Shown here: piece after piece, positions 1 to 9,142 of the stretch
How the letters are laid out: each line of letters starts with the position of its first letter
How positions within the stretch are numbered: position 1 is the stretch's first letter
DNA from: Hymenobacter taeanensis
Lineage (GTDB): Bacteria; Bacteroidota; Bacteroidia; Cytophagales; Hymenobacteraceae
Direction of reading: 5' to 3'
Assembly (NCBI RefSeq): GCF_013137895.1
Contig: NZ_CP053538.1
Span: forward strand, 3,999,001-4,063,000
DNA: 64,000 nucleotides
Translations under genes and position numbers: made by a program
The notes under the pieces: generated by a model
What the model was told of the DNA's origin: nothing
Seen by the model: the letters and a program-made list of their open reading frames with translations, nothing else
The model's database searches: none

Positions 1-253
1 TCACGCGCGAGGTCATCACAATAACCACTTCAGCGTCTTTGTCTACCATCGTATGGATGGCCCGCTCACAGGCATCGTGAATGAGCTGCTTAAGCGGGCA
101 GGCCGGGGTGGTAAGAACCACCGTAAACGATACGCGGTTGCCTTCAATTACCACGTCCTCAATCATGTTGAGCGTTACGAGGTCTTTGCCCAGGTCAGGC
201 TCCTCCACGTAGCTCAGGGCCTTGAGAACGTCTTCTTTGGTGATAGTTGCCAT
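1..253 (-). CDS. Mrp/ApbC-type Fe-S carrier ATPase, N-terminal part (runs off window)
   Basis: The window opens inside this gene; about 84 codons from the ATG at 253 to the left edge are visible. The peptide begins MATITKEDVLKAL and has the MIP18/DUF59 domain, including TTPACPLKQLI with its single Cys. In Bacteroidota this domain forms the N terminus of Mrp/ApbC/NBP35 P-loop ATPases, which carry and deliver Fe-S clusters in the cytoplasm. The P-loop domain would lie outside the window, so a stand-alone SufT-like DUF59 protein cannot be excluded. No Shine-Dalgarno motif precedes the ATG. Confidence 0.7.
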   Translation of the reverse strand, partial: MATITKEDVLKALSYVEEPDLGKDLVTLNMIEDVVIEGNRVSFTVVLTTPACPLKQLIHDACERAIHTMVDKDAEVVIVMTSRV

Positions 254-759
254 TATATGTCAGTCGGGAAAGTGCAGATGCAAAGCGCAAAGATAACCCG
301 GAATCAACGCCGGAAGTTGCTTGGAAAGGAACAGTAAAATACACTCCTGGCGTTTAGTGAAAACGAGTGCCACAGGGCTGAGAGATTAGAAGGCATCTGC
401 CTAAAACCATTATTTCTCTCTATGACGTTATTTCAGCTGTCTCTTCACTAATCAGATACTCAGGTAAAAGCAGTAATCAGCCGGTCTTTTCTGATGAAAC
501 TGACGCAGTTTAGAAAATCACCCAAGTCAACAGCTTCCTTGCTTTCTGAGAGTTGCTTAGCACCAGCTGGATGGTTATTTAGCAAATGAAGTGATTTAGT
601 ATTGCCATTGCGGCTATTGCTGCCCCTTACATGTAGGCAGAAATGATCTGCGGCTTAATGAAGGAATGCGCAAGGAGGCCAAATTAGCTGTATTGCAGGT
701 CAGAAAATGAGTTTAAACAAATATGTTAAGTCTATGCTGGATCTTTTAAGGCTGTAAAT
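254..759. other. intergenic region without recognised gene
   Basis: About 500 bases between the divergent Mrp-type start and the 3' end of the beta-helix gene. I see no ORF with coding character, no RNA gene and no repeat. It is more AT-rich than the flanking genes. The left end should hold the promoter of the Mrp-type gene. Confidence 0.5.
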
Positions 760-808
760 GCTTAACATACAAAAGGCTGCCCGTAAGGCAGCCTTTTGTA
801 TGTTAAGC
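760..808 (-). terminator. intrinsic terminator, 22-bp perfect stem
   Basis: A perfect inverted repeat with 22-base arms (760-781 and 787-808) and a five-base loop. It lies 10 bases past the stop codon of the minus-strand beta-helix gene. The stem contains CATACAAAAGG, which recurs in the terminator at 33433-33476. Confidence 0.85.
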
Positions 809-817
809 AGCTTTTGA

Positions 818-3790
818 TTAGTGTAGAATTAACTGCTGTGGAATGAGAGGGAGCCCAGTACCCTGTAGATACAGTAGGTATACGCCAGCATTTAAGAAAG
901 CAGGTAGTTGCAGAGGAACCGCCAGTTGGGTGATTTTATTTAGGGTATGGTTTAGAACAGTACGACCACTCAAGTCACGCAGAGTAATTTGTACAGGCTC
1001 CGGAGTAGCCTTTGGCAGTAACAGCGTTACGCGGTCAGTGGCCGGATTCGGGTACAGGGCGAATTGGTTTGACTGCTCTTTCGCTACAGCCAGAATGCTT
1101 GCACGAAGTAGAACGGTTTTTATCTCAGAGTAGCGTACGCCACTGGCACCCGACTGCCGCAACCGGTAAAAAGCCTGTTTCATATTTGCTACTCCCTGAT
1201 CCTGAAAGGTGTACTTCAGCGGTTGGGCCGTAATGCCCTGACTGGCAACAAGGGCAATTTGCTGCCACGTACTGGCATCAGGGGAACGCTCTACGGCATA
1301 GCCGGCCGTGCTGCCTTCGCTGGTCATAGACCATTCCAAATCCACTGTGCCCGGCTGTGGCTGAGCCGCGGTAAAGCTCGACATCTGGGTTGAAAGCGGG
1401 TTGATAGTTGGCGATAGAGAGCCAAACGTAAAGATGCCAGAGCCGCTGACCGGTTGGCCCGATGCTACAACGCCTGCGCTCAAACCGCCCCCCAGGCTAC
1501 TATTTCCGACAGTTGTCCAAGCACTGCCATTATAGCGTGCTACCTGCAGATCCTGCGAAAAGTCGTCTATGCCACTGCGGAAAGCGTTTTCCCAATACAG
1601 TCCTACCGTAACCGGACTAGCTGAGGCTGACCCTTCCAAAATCCAGTGTTCAACCTGGCTTACCTCACTCAAGGGGGCCGTAGCCGTGCGAATGGTGAAA
1701 GAAGCCGGTATGTATTCAGCTGTGAAAGTCGTAGTAGTGTCTGCTGGAGCCGTAATGCTTAGTCGGGCCCATTGGCCGCCTTTCCCCAGGGGAAACACAA
1801 ATGCCTGCCCGCCTTGCTTACGGATTGGACCTTCAACATAAGAACTGGGGCTGCCTTCCGTGGCCGTGGCGTGGTTGCTGACGGTAAGCAGGGCAGAGGG
1901 GGAGGTTTGCAGCAGCCCTTGGATTAATGTAAGGGCCCCCGTCAGGGTAAAAGGAGCGGCCATGGTCAGGTTTTTACCAGGCGCATTCAGCGTCAGGTTC
2001 TGTAAGGAGGTAGCCCCGGTGTTAACCAGAGTCAGGCTGCGTGTTACCATCACATCACCCTTATAGAGGCCGTCAGTGGCGTTTAGGGTGCCATTGTCAG
2101 CTAGCAGATTAGCTGCCTCTTGTAGAGGGGGTACTGGTCCGGCCTGCGGGCTGTTAGCCTCTGTATGCAGATACGCATACATGGTGGCAGCGCCAGATGC
2201 TGCTCCAGCATCGGCGGCGGTATGGAGATAGGGCGAAAAGTCAATCAGGCCGGTAGGCGCAAAGCTGGATACAGGCGCAAAATTGGTAGTTGGCCCGCCT
2301 AACGTTACCACAGACCCGTCGATGCCCGCTGTGCCGCGCACGGTGGCGGGTAGGGAACTGCCGAGCCAGTTCAATGAAGCATCTACTACGTTGGTCAGGT
2401 TAATAGCCCGAATGGCCGTGACGCAGCTATCTAATCGGTTGCCTCGAACACTGTCGCCTACGGAGGGAAGGTAGCCGTTGCGGGACATGTTAAAGAAAGG
2501 GGTGGCGCCGGTGCTATTGTCAGGCCGGTCCTGCACCTGCACCGCAATCTGACACTGCGCAACCACATTGCCGAAAACTTTGTTGCTGATGCCCTCTATA
2601 ACCACACCAAACCCATTAAAAAAGCTAGCTGAGCTGGATGCATCGGCCAAGAAGCCACGAATGGTATTTCCCTGAATGTAAGCACCACCCGTGAGTAAGT
2701 CGCCGTTACGGCCGCCGCCCGCATTAATAACGTTCCGGTCACGGTCAATGAATACAATGCCCGCATGATCAATGCTTAGGGCTGCCGAGGCACTCAAGGG
2801 GCGAGCTATATAGTTGTTGCGCACCACGAAACTGCCCGCCCCGCTCCGCTGACCATTACCGGTACACGATTTCAGCTCCATACCTACCGCCGCATTGTTT
2901 CGGATAATATTGCCTTCAATAAGGGCGGACGAGCTGGTAAAGGTGCCATTGGCGTCGCGCTGACCTCCGGCGCCTAACACAGCCAAAGCTGGCTCCAGGT
3001 TTTGCTCGAACAGGTTACCGCGCACAACCAGCCCGCTCACGCTGCCATCGTTCACATCGATGCCGCTACGGCGGTTGCCCTCGAACACGCCGTTCTCAAT
3101 CACAATATTCTGCTTGTGGCCGTTTACCAGAAACAAGCCACGGCCTGCTCCATTACTGTTGGTGTTGGCTCCCTCAGCGCTGCGAGAAGCCGTTACTCGC
3201 CGGAAGGTAAGGTTTTGAGCACCTCCCAGGCAGTTCCAGAAAATACCGCACTGTCGGTTGGCAATAGTTTCCACGTCTTCTACCAACACGTTGGCGCGTG
3301 CTGCGCCATCGGTCTGGATGCCGAAGTCGTAAGCACGTATGGTGAGGTTAGCAATCCGGAGAGGCTGAGTGCTTGTGCCGCCGCTGGCAGTGAGCAGCAG
3401 CCCAACCTCCAGGGTTTGGGTTGGATTAGGCTGGAGGCCGCCCTCGAAAATGGTTGCACTCGCTGGTTGGGCCGTGGCAGTACCTGCTCCTCGCAGGTTC
3501 ACGTTCTTATTGAGGATGATACGCTCCTTATAGGTGCCAGCGTCGATAAAAATCGTTTGGGTACCGGAATCTGCCTGGGCCAGGGCCCGAGCAATTGTGG
3601 CGTAAGGCGCCGCCGTGGAGCCGTTGCCAGTCGCATCACTTCCGGCAGCGGTAGTGAAAACGTCGCCGGTAGTTGCGGCGTCATTCACATATAAGGCAAC
3701 CGTGCTGCTCGGCGCCTGGGCCGTAGCCTGCCCCAAAGACAGCCCAAGCATCAGCAGGAATGAGCAAACGTAAGGTAGAGTTGTTGTCAT
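818..3790 (-). CDS. secreted right-handed beta-helix protein with T9SS sorting domain
   Basis: A 990-residue exported protein. Residues 1-25 form a signal peptide ending AQA. The next stretch (DATGNGSTAAPYATIARAL) is the DUF1565-like entry to a parallel beta-helix, followed to about residue 560 by repeats rich in N-x-I and G-N turns, typical of pectate-lyase-like folds that bind or cut polysaccharide. The middle and C-terminal parts look like Ig-like or fibronectin-like surface modules. The last 80 or so residues, from FALYPNPATDRVTL to a beta-rich end, match the type A C-terminal sorting domain of the type IX secretion system, so the product should reach the surface or medium. I cannot assign a catalytic site; it may be an adhesin rather than an enzyme. 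It stands alone and ends at a strong terminator. Confidence 0.85.
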   Translation of the reverse strand: MTTTLPYVCSFLLMLGLSLGQATAQAPSSTVALYVNDAATTGDVFTTAAGSDATGNGSTAAPYATIARALAQADSGTQTIFIDAGTYKERIILNKNVNLRGAGTATAQPASATIFEGGLQPNPTQTLEVGLLLTASGGTSTQPLRIANLTIRAYDFGIQTDGAARANVLVEDVETIANRQCGIFWNCLGGAQNLTFRRVTASRSAEGANTNSNGAGRGLFLVNGHKQNIVIENGVFEGNRRSGIDVNDGSVSGLVVRGNLFEQNLEPALAVLGAGGQRDANGTFTSSSALIEGNIIRNNAAVGMELKSCTGNGQRSGAGSFVVRNNYIARPLSASAALSIDHAGIVFIDRDRNVINAGGGRNGDLLTGGAYIQGNTIRGFLADASSSASFFNGFGVVIEGISNKVFGNVVAQCQIAVQVQDRPDNSTGATPFFNMSRNGYLPSVGDSVRGNRLDSCVTAIRAINLTNVVDASLNWLGSSLPATVRGTAGIDGSVVTLGGPTTNFAPVSSFAPTGLIDFSPYLHTAADAGAASGAATMYAYLHTEANSPQAGPVPPLQEAANLLADNGTLNATDGLYKGDVMVTRSLTLVNTGATSLQNLTLNAPGKNLTMAAPFTLTGALTLIQGLLQTSPSALLTVSNHATATEGSPSSYVEGPIRKQGGQAFVFPLGKGGQWARLSITAPADTTTTFTAEYIPASFTIRTATAPLSEVSQVEHWILEGSASASPVTVGLYWENAFRSGIDDFSQDLQVARYNGSAWTTVGNSSLGGGLSAGVVASGQPVSGSGIFTFGSLSPTINPLSTQMSSFTAAQPQPGTVDLEWSMTSEGSTAGYAVERSPDASTWQQIALVASQGITAQPLKYTFQDQGVANMKQAFYRLRQSGASGVRYSEIKTVLLRASILAVAKEQSNQFALYPNPATDRVTLLLPKATPEPVQITLRDLSGRTVLNHTLNKITQLAVPLQLPAFLNAGVYLLYLQGTGLPLIPQQLILH

Positions 3791-4094
3791 TACTTGAGAA
3801 GTAAACAGTACTGTTATGTATACAATTGAAAGAGTGCAATAATTATAAAATTATAATTATTGCGAGAGGTAATTGACTTATGGTTTGTTGTTTAATATTA
3901 AAATTAACCATCTAATAATGAGAGTTTAAATGATAGGTTGATAGAAAAAGTGTCTTTCTATGTCTATATTTATGCGTGGTTGAAATATTGATTTTGTTAT
4001 AAAGTTATGGAAAATACACTTTTAATTTGTCTTGATTCACCACTTATATAATTTAAATTATGGTAATGCGCTTATAATGAGAGTCTTTCAATAA
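3791..4094. other. AT-rich promoter region of the beta-helix gene
   Basis: About 300 bases that are strikingly AT-rich compared with both neighbours, with runs of T/A such as AATTATAAAATTATAATTAT near 3838-3860. No gene is visible. The region must hold the promoter of the minus-strand beta-helix gene, but I could not pick a single convincing -7 box. Confidence 0.45.
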
Positions 4095-4235
4095 ATGATA
4101 AAGCTGGCATCAAAGCCTTGTGCCCTTGGTACTTACTTCCTGCACCAAGGGCCAGGAGGCGGACACCAGAGGTATAGGGCGGCTTTTGAAGTATTAAAAG
4201 AGGTGCACCAAGCAGAGTTGCGAAACTGGCTCTGA
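4095..4235 (+). CDS. possible 46-residue small protein upstream of dnaG
   Basis: An ATG at 4095 opens a 46-codon ORF that ends at TGA 4233-4235. The product begins MIKLASKPCALG and ends in a helix-like stretch AAFEVLKEVHQAELRNWL. The second half looks more protein-like than random translation, but I recognise no family. It could be a real small gene, the degraded end of a larger gene, or chance. A hairpin (GCCCTTGG 4122-4129 with CCAAGGGC 4145-4152) lies inside it. Confidence 0.3.
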   Translation: MIKLASKPCALGTYFLHQGPGGGHQRYRAAFEVLKEVHQAELRNWL

Positions 4236-4414
4236 CTTGTGGTTAAGCGCCACAACGTAGCATTGTTAGCTACATTGGGGTTGCAAGGCCAGAACTCATT
4301 AGACAGTACTTGAGCTGCACTGACAGTACAGCTGTATATAGCGGCTACAAGAATAAAACCAGCGAGTTCTAGGCCACCTGTGAAAAGCTGCGTAAGGCAG
4401 ATCAGGTTCGTGCC

Positions 4415-4422
4415 TACCTTTG
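4415..4422 (+). promoter_or_regulatory. dnaG promoter -7 box TACCTTTG
   Basis: Perfect match to the Bacteroidota -7 consensus TAnnTTTG. Only seven bases separate it from the dnaG ATG at 4430, so the transcript would have almost no leader. Confidence 0.6.
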
Positions 4423-4429
4423 TAGGTGT

Positions 4430-6502
4430 ATGGCTCGCATCCCGAAGGAAACCGTTGATCAAATTATTCATCACGCCGATATTGTGGAGGTGGTGGGCGA
4501 CTTTGTCTCGCTGAAGCGCAAAGGCCAGAACATGTGGGCCTGCTGCCCTTTCCACCACGAGAAGTCGCCGAGCTTCTCGGTGGCGCCGGCTAAGGGGCTC
4601 TATAAGTGCTTTGGCTGCGGCAAGGCCGGTGGGGTAGTGCAGTTTATCATGGATATTGAGGGCACCAGCTATGTGGAGGCCCTGAAGTACCTCGCCAAGA
4701 AGTACGGCATTGATGTAGAGGAGGAGGAAAAGACCCCCGAGGAGCAGCTGGCGCAGAATGAGAAGGACTCGCAGTTCATCGTTTCTAACTGGGCTAAAGA
4801 CCACTACCATAGCCTGCTGCTCAACACCGATGAAGGCCAGAGCATCGGGCTTAGCTACCTGCGCCAGCGGGGCCTGAACCAGGCTACCATCAAAACCTTC
4901 GAGCTGGGCTACTCCCTCGATCAGTGGGACGACCTCCTGAAAACTGCCGAGAAGCAGGGCCATCAGCGCAAATACCTGGAAAAGACGGGCCTCATCATTA
5001 CCCGCGAAGACGAGCAGGGCAAGGATACTGGCCGCCGCTACGACCGTTTCCGGGGCCGCGTGATGTTCCCGATTCATAATGTCTCGGGCCGTGTGATTGG
5101 CTTTGGGGCGCGTACGCTCAAGCCCAACGATAAAACCGCCAAGTACCTCAACTCGCCTGAGTCAGAGATTTATCACAAGTCGGATGTGCTTTATGGCCTG
5201 TACCAGGCCCGCCAGGCTATCCGGACCGAAGAGCTGTGTTATCTGGTAGAGGGCTACCTAGATGTGCTGAGCCTACACCAGGGCGACATCAAGAACGTGG
5301 TGGCCTCATCGGGAACCTCACTCACCGATGGGCAGATCCGCCTGATCAAGCGCTATACGGATAATGTAACGGTGCTCTACGACGGCGACGCGGCCGGCAT
5401 CCGGGCCTCGCTGCGGGGCATTGACATGCTGCTGGAAGGTGGCCTGAACGTGCGCGTGGTGCTGTTCCCCGATGGTGACGACCCCGACAGCTACATTCGG
5501 AAAGTAGGCGACCAGCGTTTCAAGGACCACCTCGAAAACGCCAGCCAGGACTTCATTCAGTTTAAAACGGACCTGGTAGCCCGCGAAGCCGCCCAGGACC
5601 CGGTGAAAAAGGCCGAGGCCATCCGCGACGTGCTGCAAAGCATTGGCAAAGTGCCCGACCCCATTAAGCGGCAGGTATTTCTGCAGCAAACCTCGCATGC
5701 CTTTGGCATTGATGAGCAGGTGCTGATTACGGAGTACAACAAGCTGGTGCGCAACGCTACGGGCAAAGCCGCCGGTGGCAACCCCAGCTCCACGGGCAGC
5801 GCTGGTGGTGGGAGCAGCGCCGCTGCCGGCCCTGGTACTGCAGCCCCGCGGCCGGCTCCCAGGCCTATGAGCCCCGAAGAAGAGGCCGAAGCGCTCATGT
5901 ACGGTGCCTCTCCCGAAGACCTGGCCGGAAACGGCGGCGACACCTTCTTGGCGCCCAAGGAAGACCTGGAGCCTGTGCCCGATGTGCAGGAAAGCTGCGA
6001 ACGGGAGGTGGTGCGCCTATTGCTGCTGTACTCACCCCAGCCGCTGGCTCCGGAGGTAAGCGTGGCGCAATACCTGCTGCAGCAACTCGACGACACTCCC
6101 TTTAAAACCGGCATCTACGGCGACCTGCTGCACCTGTGCCGCGAGGAGCTGGAGCAGGGCCGCTGGCCCGAGGTGCGCACCCTCATCCAGCATGGGCGTA
6201 GTGATATCAGGGCCCTGGTAGCGGAGCTGGCCACGGAAAAGTACGAACTCAGCCCCAACTGGACTACTCACCAGATTTACGTACCCCGGGAACTGGATCA
6301 GCTGCAGATTGCCTGCGATAACGCTATTCTGCGCCTCAATAAGGTAAACGTGGAGCGGGAGCTGGCCGTACGCCTCGAAGCCCTGCGCCACCCCCTTGAT
6401 GATGACACCATGATGGAGCACCTGCAAACCATCCGGCTGCTTAAGCAAATGGACAACCAACTGGCCAGCATGCTCGGGACGGTTATTCCCAGGGGAGCTT
6501 AA
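4430..6502 (+). CDS. dnaG: DNA primase
   Basis: DnaG (690 residues) lays RNA primers for replication. The N-terminal CHC2-type zinc ribbon is present (CPFH near residue 39, then CFGCGKAGG about 20 residues on). The catalytic core has the TOPRIM signature, with the acidic EGYLD at about 274 and DGDAAG at about 318. A low-complexity Gly/Ala/Pro/Ser linker at roughly 440-480 separates the core from the C-terminal helicase-binding region. Length is slightly above the usual 600-660 because of the linker. The start fits the zinc domain and follows a perfect -7 box by seven bases; no SD is present. It seems to be transcribed alone, with the potassium channel gene about 100 bases downstream. Confidence 0.97.
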   Translation: MARIPKETVDQIIHHADIVEVVGDFVSLKRKGQNMWACCPFHHEKSPSFSVAPAKGLYKCFGCGKAGGVVQFIMDIEGTSYVEALKYLAKKYGIDVEEEEKTPEEQLAQNEKDSQFIVSNWAKDHYHSLLLNTDEGQSIGLSYLRQRGLNQATIKTFELGYSLDQWDDLLKTAEKQGHQRKYLEKTGLIITREDEQGKDTGRRYDRFRGRVMFPIHNVSGRVIGFGARTLKPNDKTAKYLNSPESEIYHKSDVLYGLYQARQAIRTEELCYLVEGYLDVLSLHQGDIKNVVASSGTSLTDGQIRLIKRYTDNVTVLYDGDAAGIRASLRGIDMLLEGGLNVRVVLFPDGDDPDSYIRKVGDQRFKDHLENASQDFIQFKTDLVAREAAQDPVKKAEAIRDVLQSIGKVPDPIKRQVFLQQTSHAFGIDEQVLITEYNKLVRNATGKAAGGNPSSTGSAGGGSSAAAGPGTAAPRPAPRPMSPEEEAEALMYGASPEDLAGNGGDTFLAPKEDLEPVPDVQESCEREVVRLLLLYSPQPLAPEVSVAQYLLQQLDDTPFKTGIYGDLLHLCREELEQGRWPEVRTLIQHGRSDIRALVAELATEKYELSPNWTTHQIYVPRELDQLQIACDNAILRLNKVNVERELAVRLEALRHPLDDDTMMEHLQTIRLLKQMDNQLASMLGTVIPRGA

Positions 6503-6607
6503 TTGACTTAGCGGCCGTTGGAGCCGGCCCTGGCAGGAACATTGTGTACACTCCGAAAGTAGAAGGTACCTTCACCCCGCTACACTCGCTTGTAGGCCTG
6601 TCATTTT

Positions 6608-7699
6608 ATGCCTGAATCGAAGTCTAACTCGTCGGGGGCTTTGCGCTACGTGCGCGCCATCTGGCACCGTTTTAATCTTAGTCGGTTTGTGGGCGCGCTG
6701 GTGCTCACGGCCAGCAGCTTTGCCGTGGGCATTGGCGGCTTCATGTGGATTGAGAAGTTCAACTTCATCGATGCCTTCTACATGACCATGATAACCGTAT
6801 CAACGGTGGGATTTGGGGAGTTGCACCCCATGTCGCCGGCCGGGCGGGTATTTGTGTCGCTGTATATTTTCTTTAACCTCTTGATGCTGGCCTACCTGTT
6901 GTCGGTGCTTACCACCTACATCTTCGACGGGGGCCTGCGCAACATGTTCGCCATGCTGAAAAACGACCAGGAAATTCGTCGCTTCGAAAACCACGTAATT
7001 GTCTGCGGCTTTGGGCGCAATGGGCAGAAGGCCTACCACGAGCTGCGGGCTAGTGGGGCGCAGGTAGTAGTGGTAGAACAGAACGACAGCCTGCTGAAGG
7101 ATGCCGTGGAGGACTCCAGCGAAGCCATTGCCTCGGTTATCGGCGACGCCACCCTCGATGAAACCATGCGGGGGGCGGGTATAGCCCGGGCCCGCGCCAT
7201 TATTACGGCTCTGCCCAAAGATGCCGATAACGTGTTTGTGGCCCTCACAGCCCGCGAGCTTAATCCGCACATCACCATTATTGCCCGCGCCAGCCTGAAA
7301 AGCAGCGAAACCAAGCTGCTGCGGGCCGGCGCCGACTCCGTAGTGATGCCCGATGAAATTGGCGGCTCGCACATGGCAAACCTGGTTATGCGGCCCGAGG
7401 TAATCCGGTTTCTGGACATGATCAGTGGCCTAGGCCCCAGAAAGCTGCGGCTGGAGGAGCTTAGCACCAGCGAGATGCGGCAGGAGCTCCAGGGGCTCAG
7501 CATCCGCGACCTGAATGTTCGGTCCCGCACCGGGGCCACGGTCATTGGCCTAAAGCGCCACGATGGCGAATTGGTGGTGAGCCCGTCTGCCGATCTGATA
7601 CCGGGCCCCAGCGACGTATTTCTGTTTCTGGGTACCGATGAGCAGATCACTACTGTGCTAAACCAGTTTCGGAAGGAAGCAGGGGAGTCGAAGCGTTAA
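6608..7699 (+). CDS. potassium channel with RCK/TrkA domains
   Basis: A 363-residue inner-membrane channel subunit. TM1 lies at about 28-48, the pore loop carries the K+ selectivity filter TVGFGE (66-71), and TM2 at about 83-108. The cytoplasmic part starts with an RCK/TrkA-N Rossmann fold (HVIVCGFGRNGQKAY) and closes with a TrkA-C domain. This is the MthK/Kch architecture: four subunits form a K+ pore gated by ligand binding to the RCK ring. The ligand (Ca2+, nucleotide) cannot be read from sequence. It follows dnaG by 105 bases on the same strand but is functionally unrelated. Confidence 0.9.
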   Translation: MPESKSNSSGALRYVRAIWHRFNLSRFVGALVLTASSFAVGIGGFMWIEKFNFIDAFYMTMITVSTVGFGELHPMSPAGRVFVSLYIFFNLLMLAYLLSVLTTYIFDGGLRNMFAMLKNDQEIRRFENHVIVCGFGRNGQKAYHELRASGAQVVVVEQNDSLLKDAVEDSSEAIASVIGDATLDETMRGAGIARARAIITALPKDADNVFVALTARELNPHITIIARASLKSSETKLLRAGADSVVMPDEIGGSHMANLVMRPEVIRFLDMISGLGPRKLRLEELSTSEMRQELQGLSIRDLNVRSRTGATVIGLKRHDGELVVSPSADLIPGPSDVFLFLGTDEQITTVLNQFRKEAGESKR

Positions 7700-7883
7700 G
7701 GTAAACTACGCATGACAAAACGGTTCTGTCTGTAAGGCTAGCAGTTTACAGGCCGTTGCTGTTCAATGGCTACGCCGCTTTCTGCCTAATCAGGTACTGG
7801 CTATACGCTAGGAAAGGCATTGATGCGTTGTGCTTTAGCGGTTGCCTGCTACCAGGAGCCGCTGCATGTCGGTTGCTCCTGCG

Positions 7884-7891
7884 TAGCTTTG
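7884..7891 (+). promoter_or_regulatory. promoter -7 box TAGCTTTG for the glycosyltransferase pair
   Basis: Perfect TAnnTTTG match 30 bases before the GTG at 7922. It lies inside the longer open frame that starts at 7820, which argues that the downstream GTG is the true start. Confidence 0.55.
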
Positions 7892-7921
7892 TGCACTTCT
7901 GGCCCAGATTTCCTCGCTTCC

Positions 7922-9142
7922 GTGCACATCCTGCAGCTCTGTCCGCGCGTTCCGTATCCGCCCACCGATGGAGGCGCTATTGCCATGTATGATGTAACGG
8001 CAGGCCTGGCGCGGGCCGGCCACCGCGTGACGGTGCTGGCCCTCAATACCCCCAAGCACCATCAGCCCGCCGAAGTGCTCGACCACCTGGGTCCCAACGT
8101 GCGCCTGGTGCCCGTGGAAGTGGATACGCGCCTTTCACCGGTAAACGCCCTGCGCAACCTGCTGTTCAGCAAGCTGCCCTATAATATTGAGCGCTTTGTG
8201 AGCCCTGAGGTGGAGGCGAAGCTGCTGGAGCTCCTGCGTGCGGAGCAGTTTGACGTCGCCCAGATTGAAGGAAGCCTAGCCGCCTGGTACATCGAAACAC
8301 TCAAGCGCCTGGCGCCGGAGCTACCGGTGGTATTTCGGGCTCATAACGTGGAGTACACTATTTGGCAGATGCTGGCTGAGCGGGAGCACAACGTGCTTAA
8401 GCGCGTGTATCTGCGCCACCTGGCCCAGCGTCTGCGCCGCTTTGAGGAGCATGTGTTTCCGCAGTTCGACGCCGTAGCCGCCATTACCGAGCCCGACCAG
8501 CGCCGCTTGCGCGCCATGGGCTGCCAGGAGCCCGTGGTATTTGTGCCCGCGGGCGTAGACATGGCCCGGTTCCAGCCCGACCCGCGCATCAACCCCAAGC
8601 CCCGCACGCTCTTCATGATTGGCTCCCTTGACTGGCTGCCCAACCAGGAGGGCCTCGACTGGCTGCTGGCTCACGTGTGGCCTACGGTGTCCAAACTTTA
8701 CCCTGATCTGGAGCTGCACATTGCCGGCAAGGAAATGCCCCTGCGCTTCCAGCAGCTGAAAGTGCCCGGCATTGTAGTACACGGGTTTGTGGAGTCGGCG
8801 GCGGCGTTTATGCAGCAATATGATGTAATGCTGGTACCGCTGCTGAGCGGGGGCGGTATGCGCATCAAGATTATTGAGGGCATGGCGCTGGGCAAGTGCA
8901 TCATCAGCACCTGCCTCGGCTCCGAAGGCATTCACGTGCGCGACGGCTTTGATATTGTGCTGCGCGATGAGCCTACCGCCTGGGTAGAGTGCATTGGCCG
9001 CTATTACCGCAACGAGCTAGGCCACCTTGCTATTGGCCTCGAAGCCGCCCACACCATTGCCCGGCTATATGATAACCAGCGCGTGGTGGAAAGCTTCCAG
9101 GATTTGTACACCATCTTACTCCCTGAGCGAGCCAAATGCTAG
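7922..9142 (+). CDS. glycosyltransferase family 4 (GT-B fold)
   Basis: About 406 residues, starting MHILQLCPRVPYPPTDGGA from GTG 7922. The frame is open back to 7820, but the extension reads as non-protein and contains a promoter box. The N-terminal Rossmann half has the glycine-rich acceptor loop PPTDGGAIAMYD; the middle has HNVEY; the C-terminal half has the nucleotide-sugar binding pattern (HIAGKEMP, then LSGGGMRIKIIEGMALGK) of group 1 glycosyltransferases. It should transfer a sugar in the cytoplasm to a lipid carrier or glycan. Its stop overlaps the start of the next glycosyltransferase by seven bases (ATGCTAG), so the two are translated from one message and probably act in the same glycan pathway. 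Donor and acceptor are unknown. Confidence 0.88.
   Translation: MHILQLCPRVPYPPTDGGAIAMYDVTAGLARAGHRVTVLALNTPKHHQPAEVLDHLGPNVRLVPVEVDTRLSPVNALRNLLFSKLPYNIERFVSPEVEAKLLELLRAEQFDVAQIEGSLAAWYIETLKRLAPELPVVFRAHNVEYTIWQMLAEREHNVLKRVYLRHLAQRLRRFEEHVFPQFDAVAAITEPDQRRLRAMGCQEPVVFVPAGVDMARFQPDPRINPKPRTLFMIGSLDWLPNQEGLDWLLAHVWPTVSKLYPDLELHIAGKEMPLRFQQLKVPGIVVHGFVESAAAFMQQYDVMLVPLLSGGGMRIKIIEGMALGKCIISTCLGSEGIHVRDGFDIVLRDEPTAWVECIGRYYRNELGHLAIGLEAAHTIARLYDNQRVVESFQDLYTILLPERAKC

Noticed and set aside
372..403. CTGAGAG followed by GGCATCTGCC, reminiscent of a TPP riboswitch
   Set aside because: The second conserved half of the thi-box and a thiamine gene downstream are both missing.
3002..3694. 230-codon open frame opposite the beta-helix gene
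   Set aside because: It is antisense to a gene with a clear signal peptide and sorting domain; its translation has no family features.
4133..5077. 314-codon open frame on the minus strand across the dnaG start
   Set aside because: Shadow of dnaG; high-GC genes often leave a long open frame on the opposite strand.
7820..7921. N-terminal extension of the family 4 glycosyltransferase
   Set aside because: A perfect promoter box lies inside and the extension does not resemble the family N terminus.
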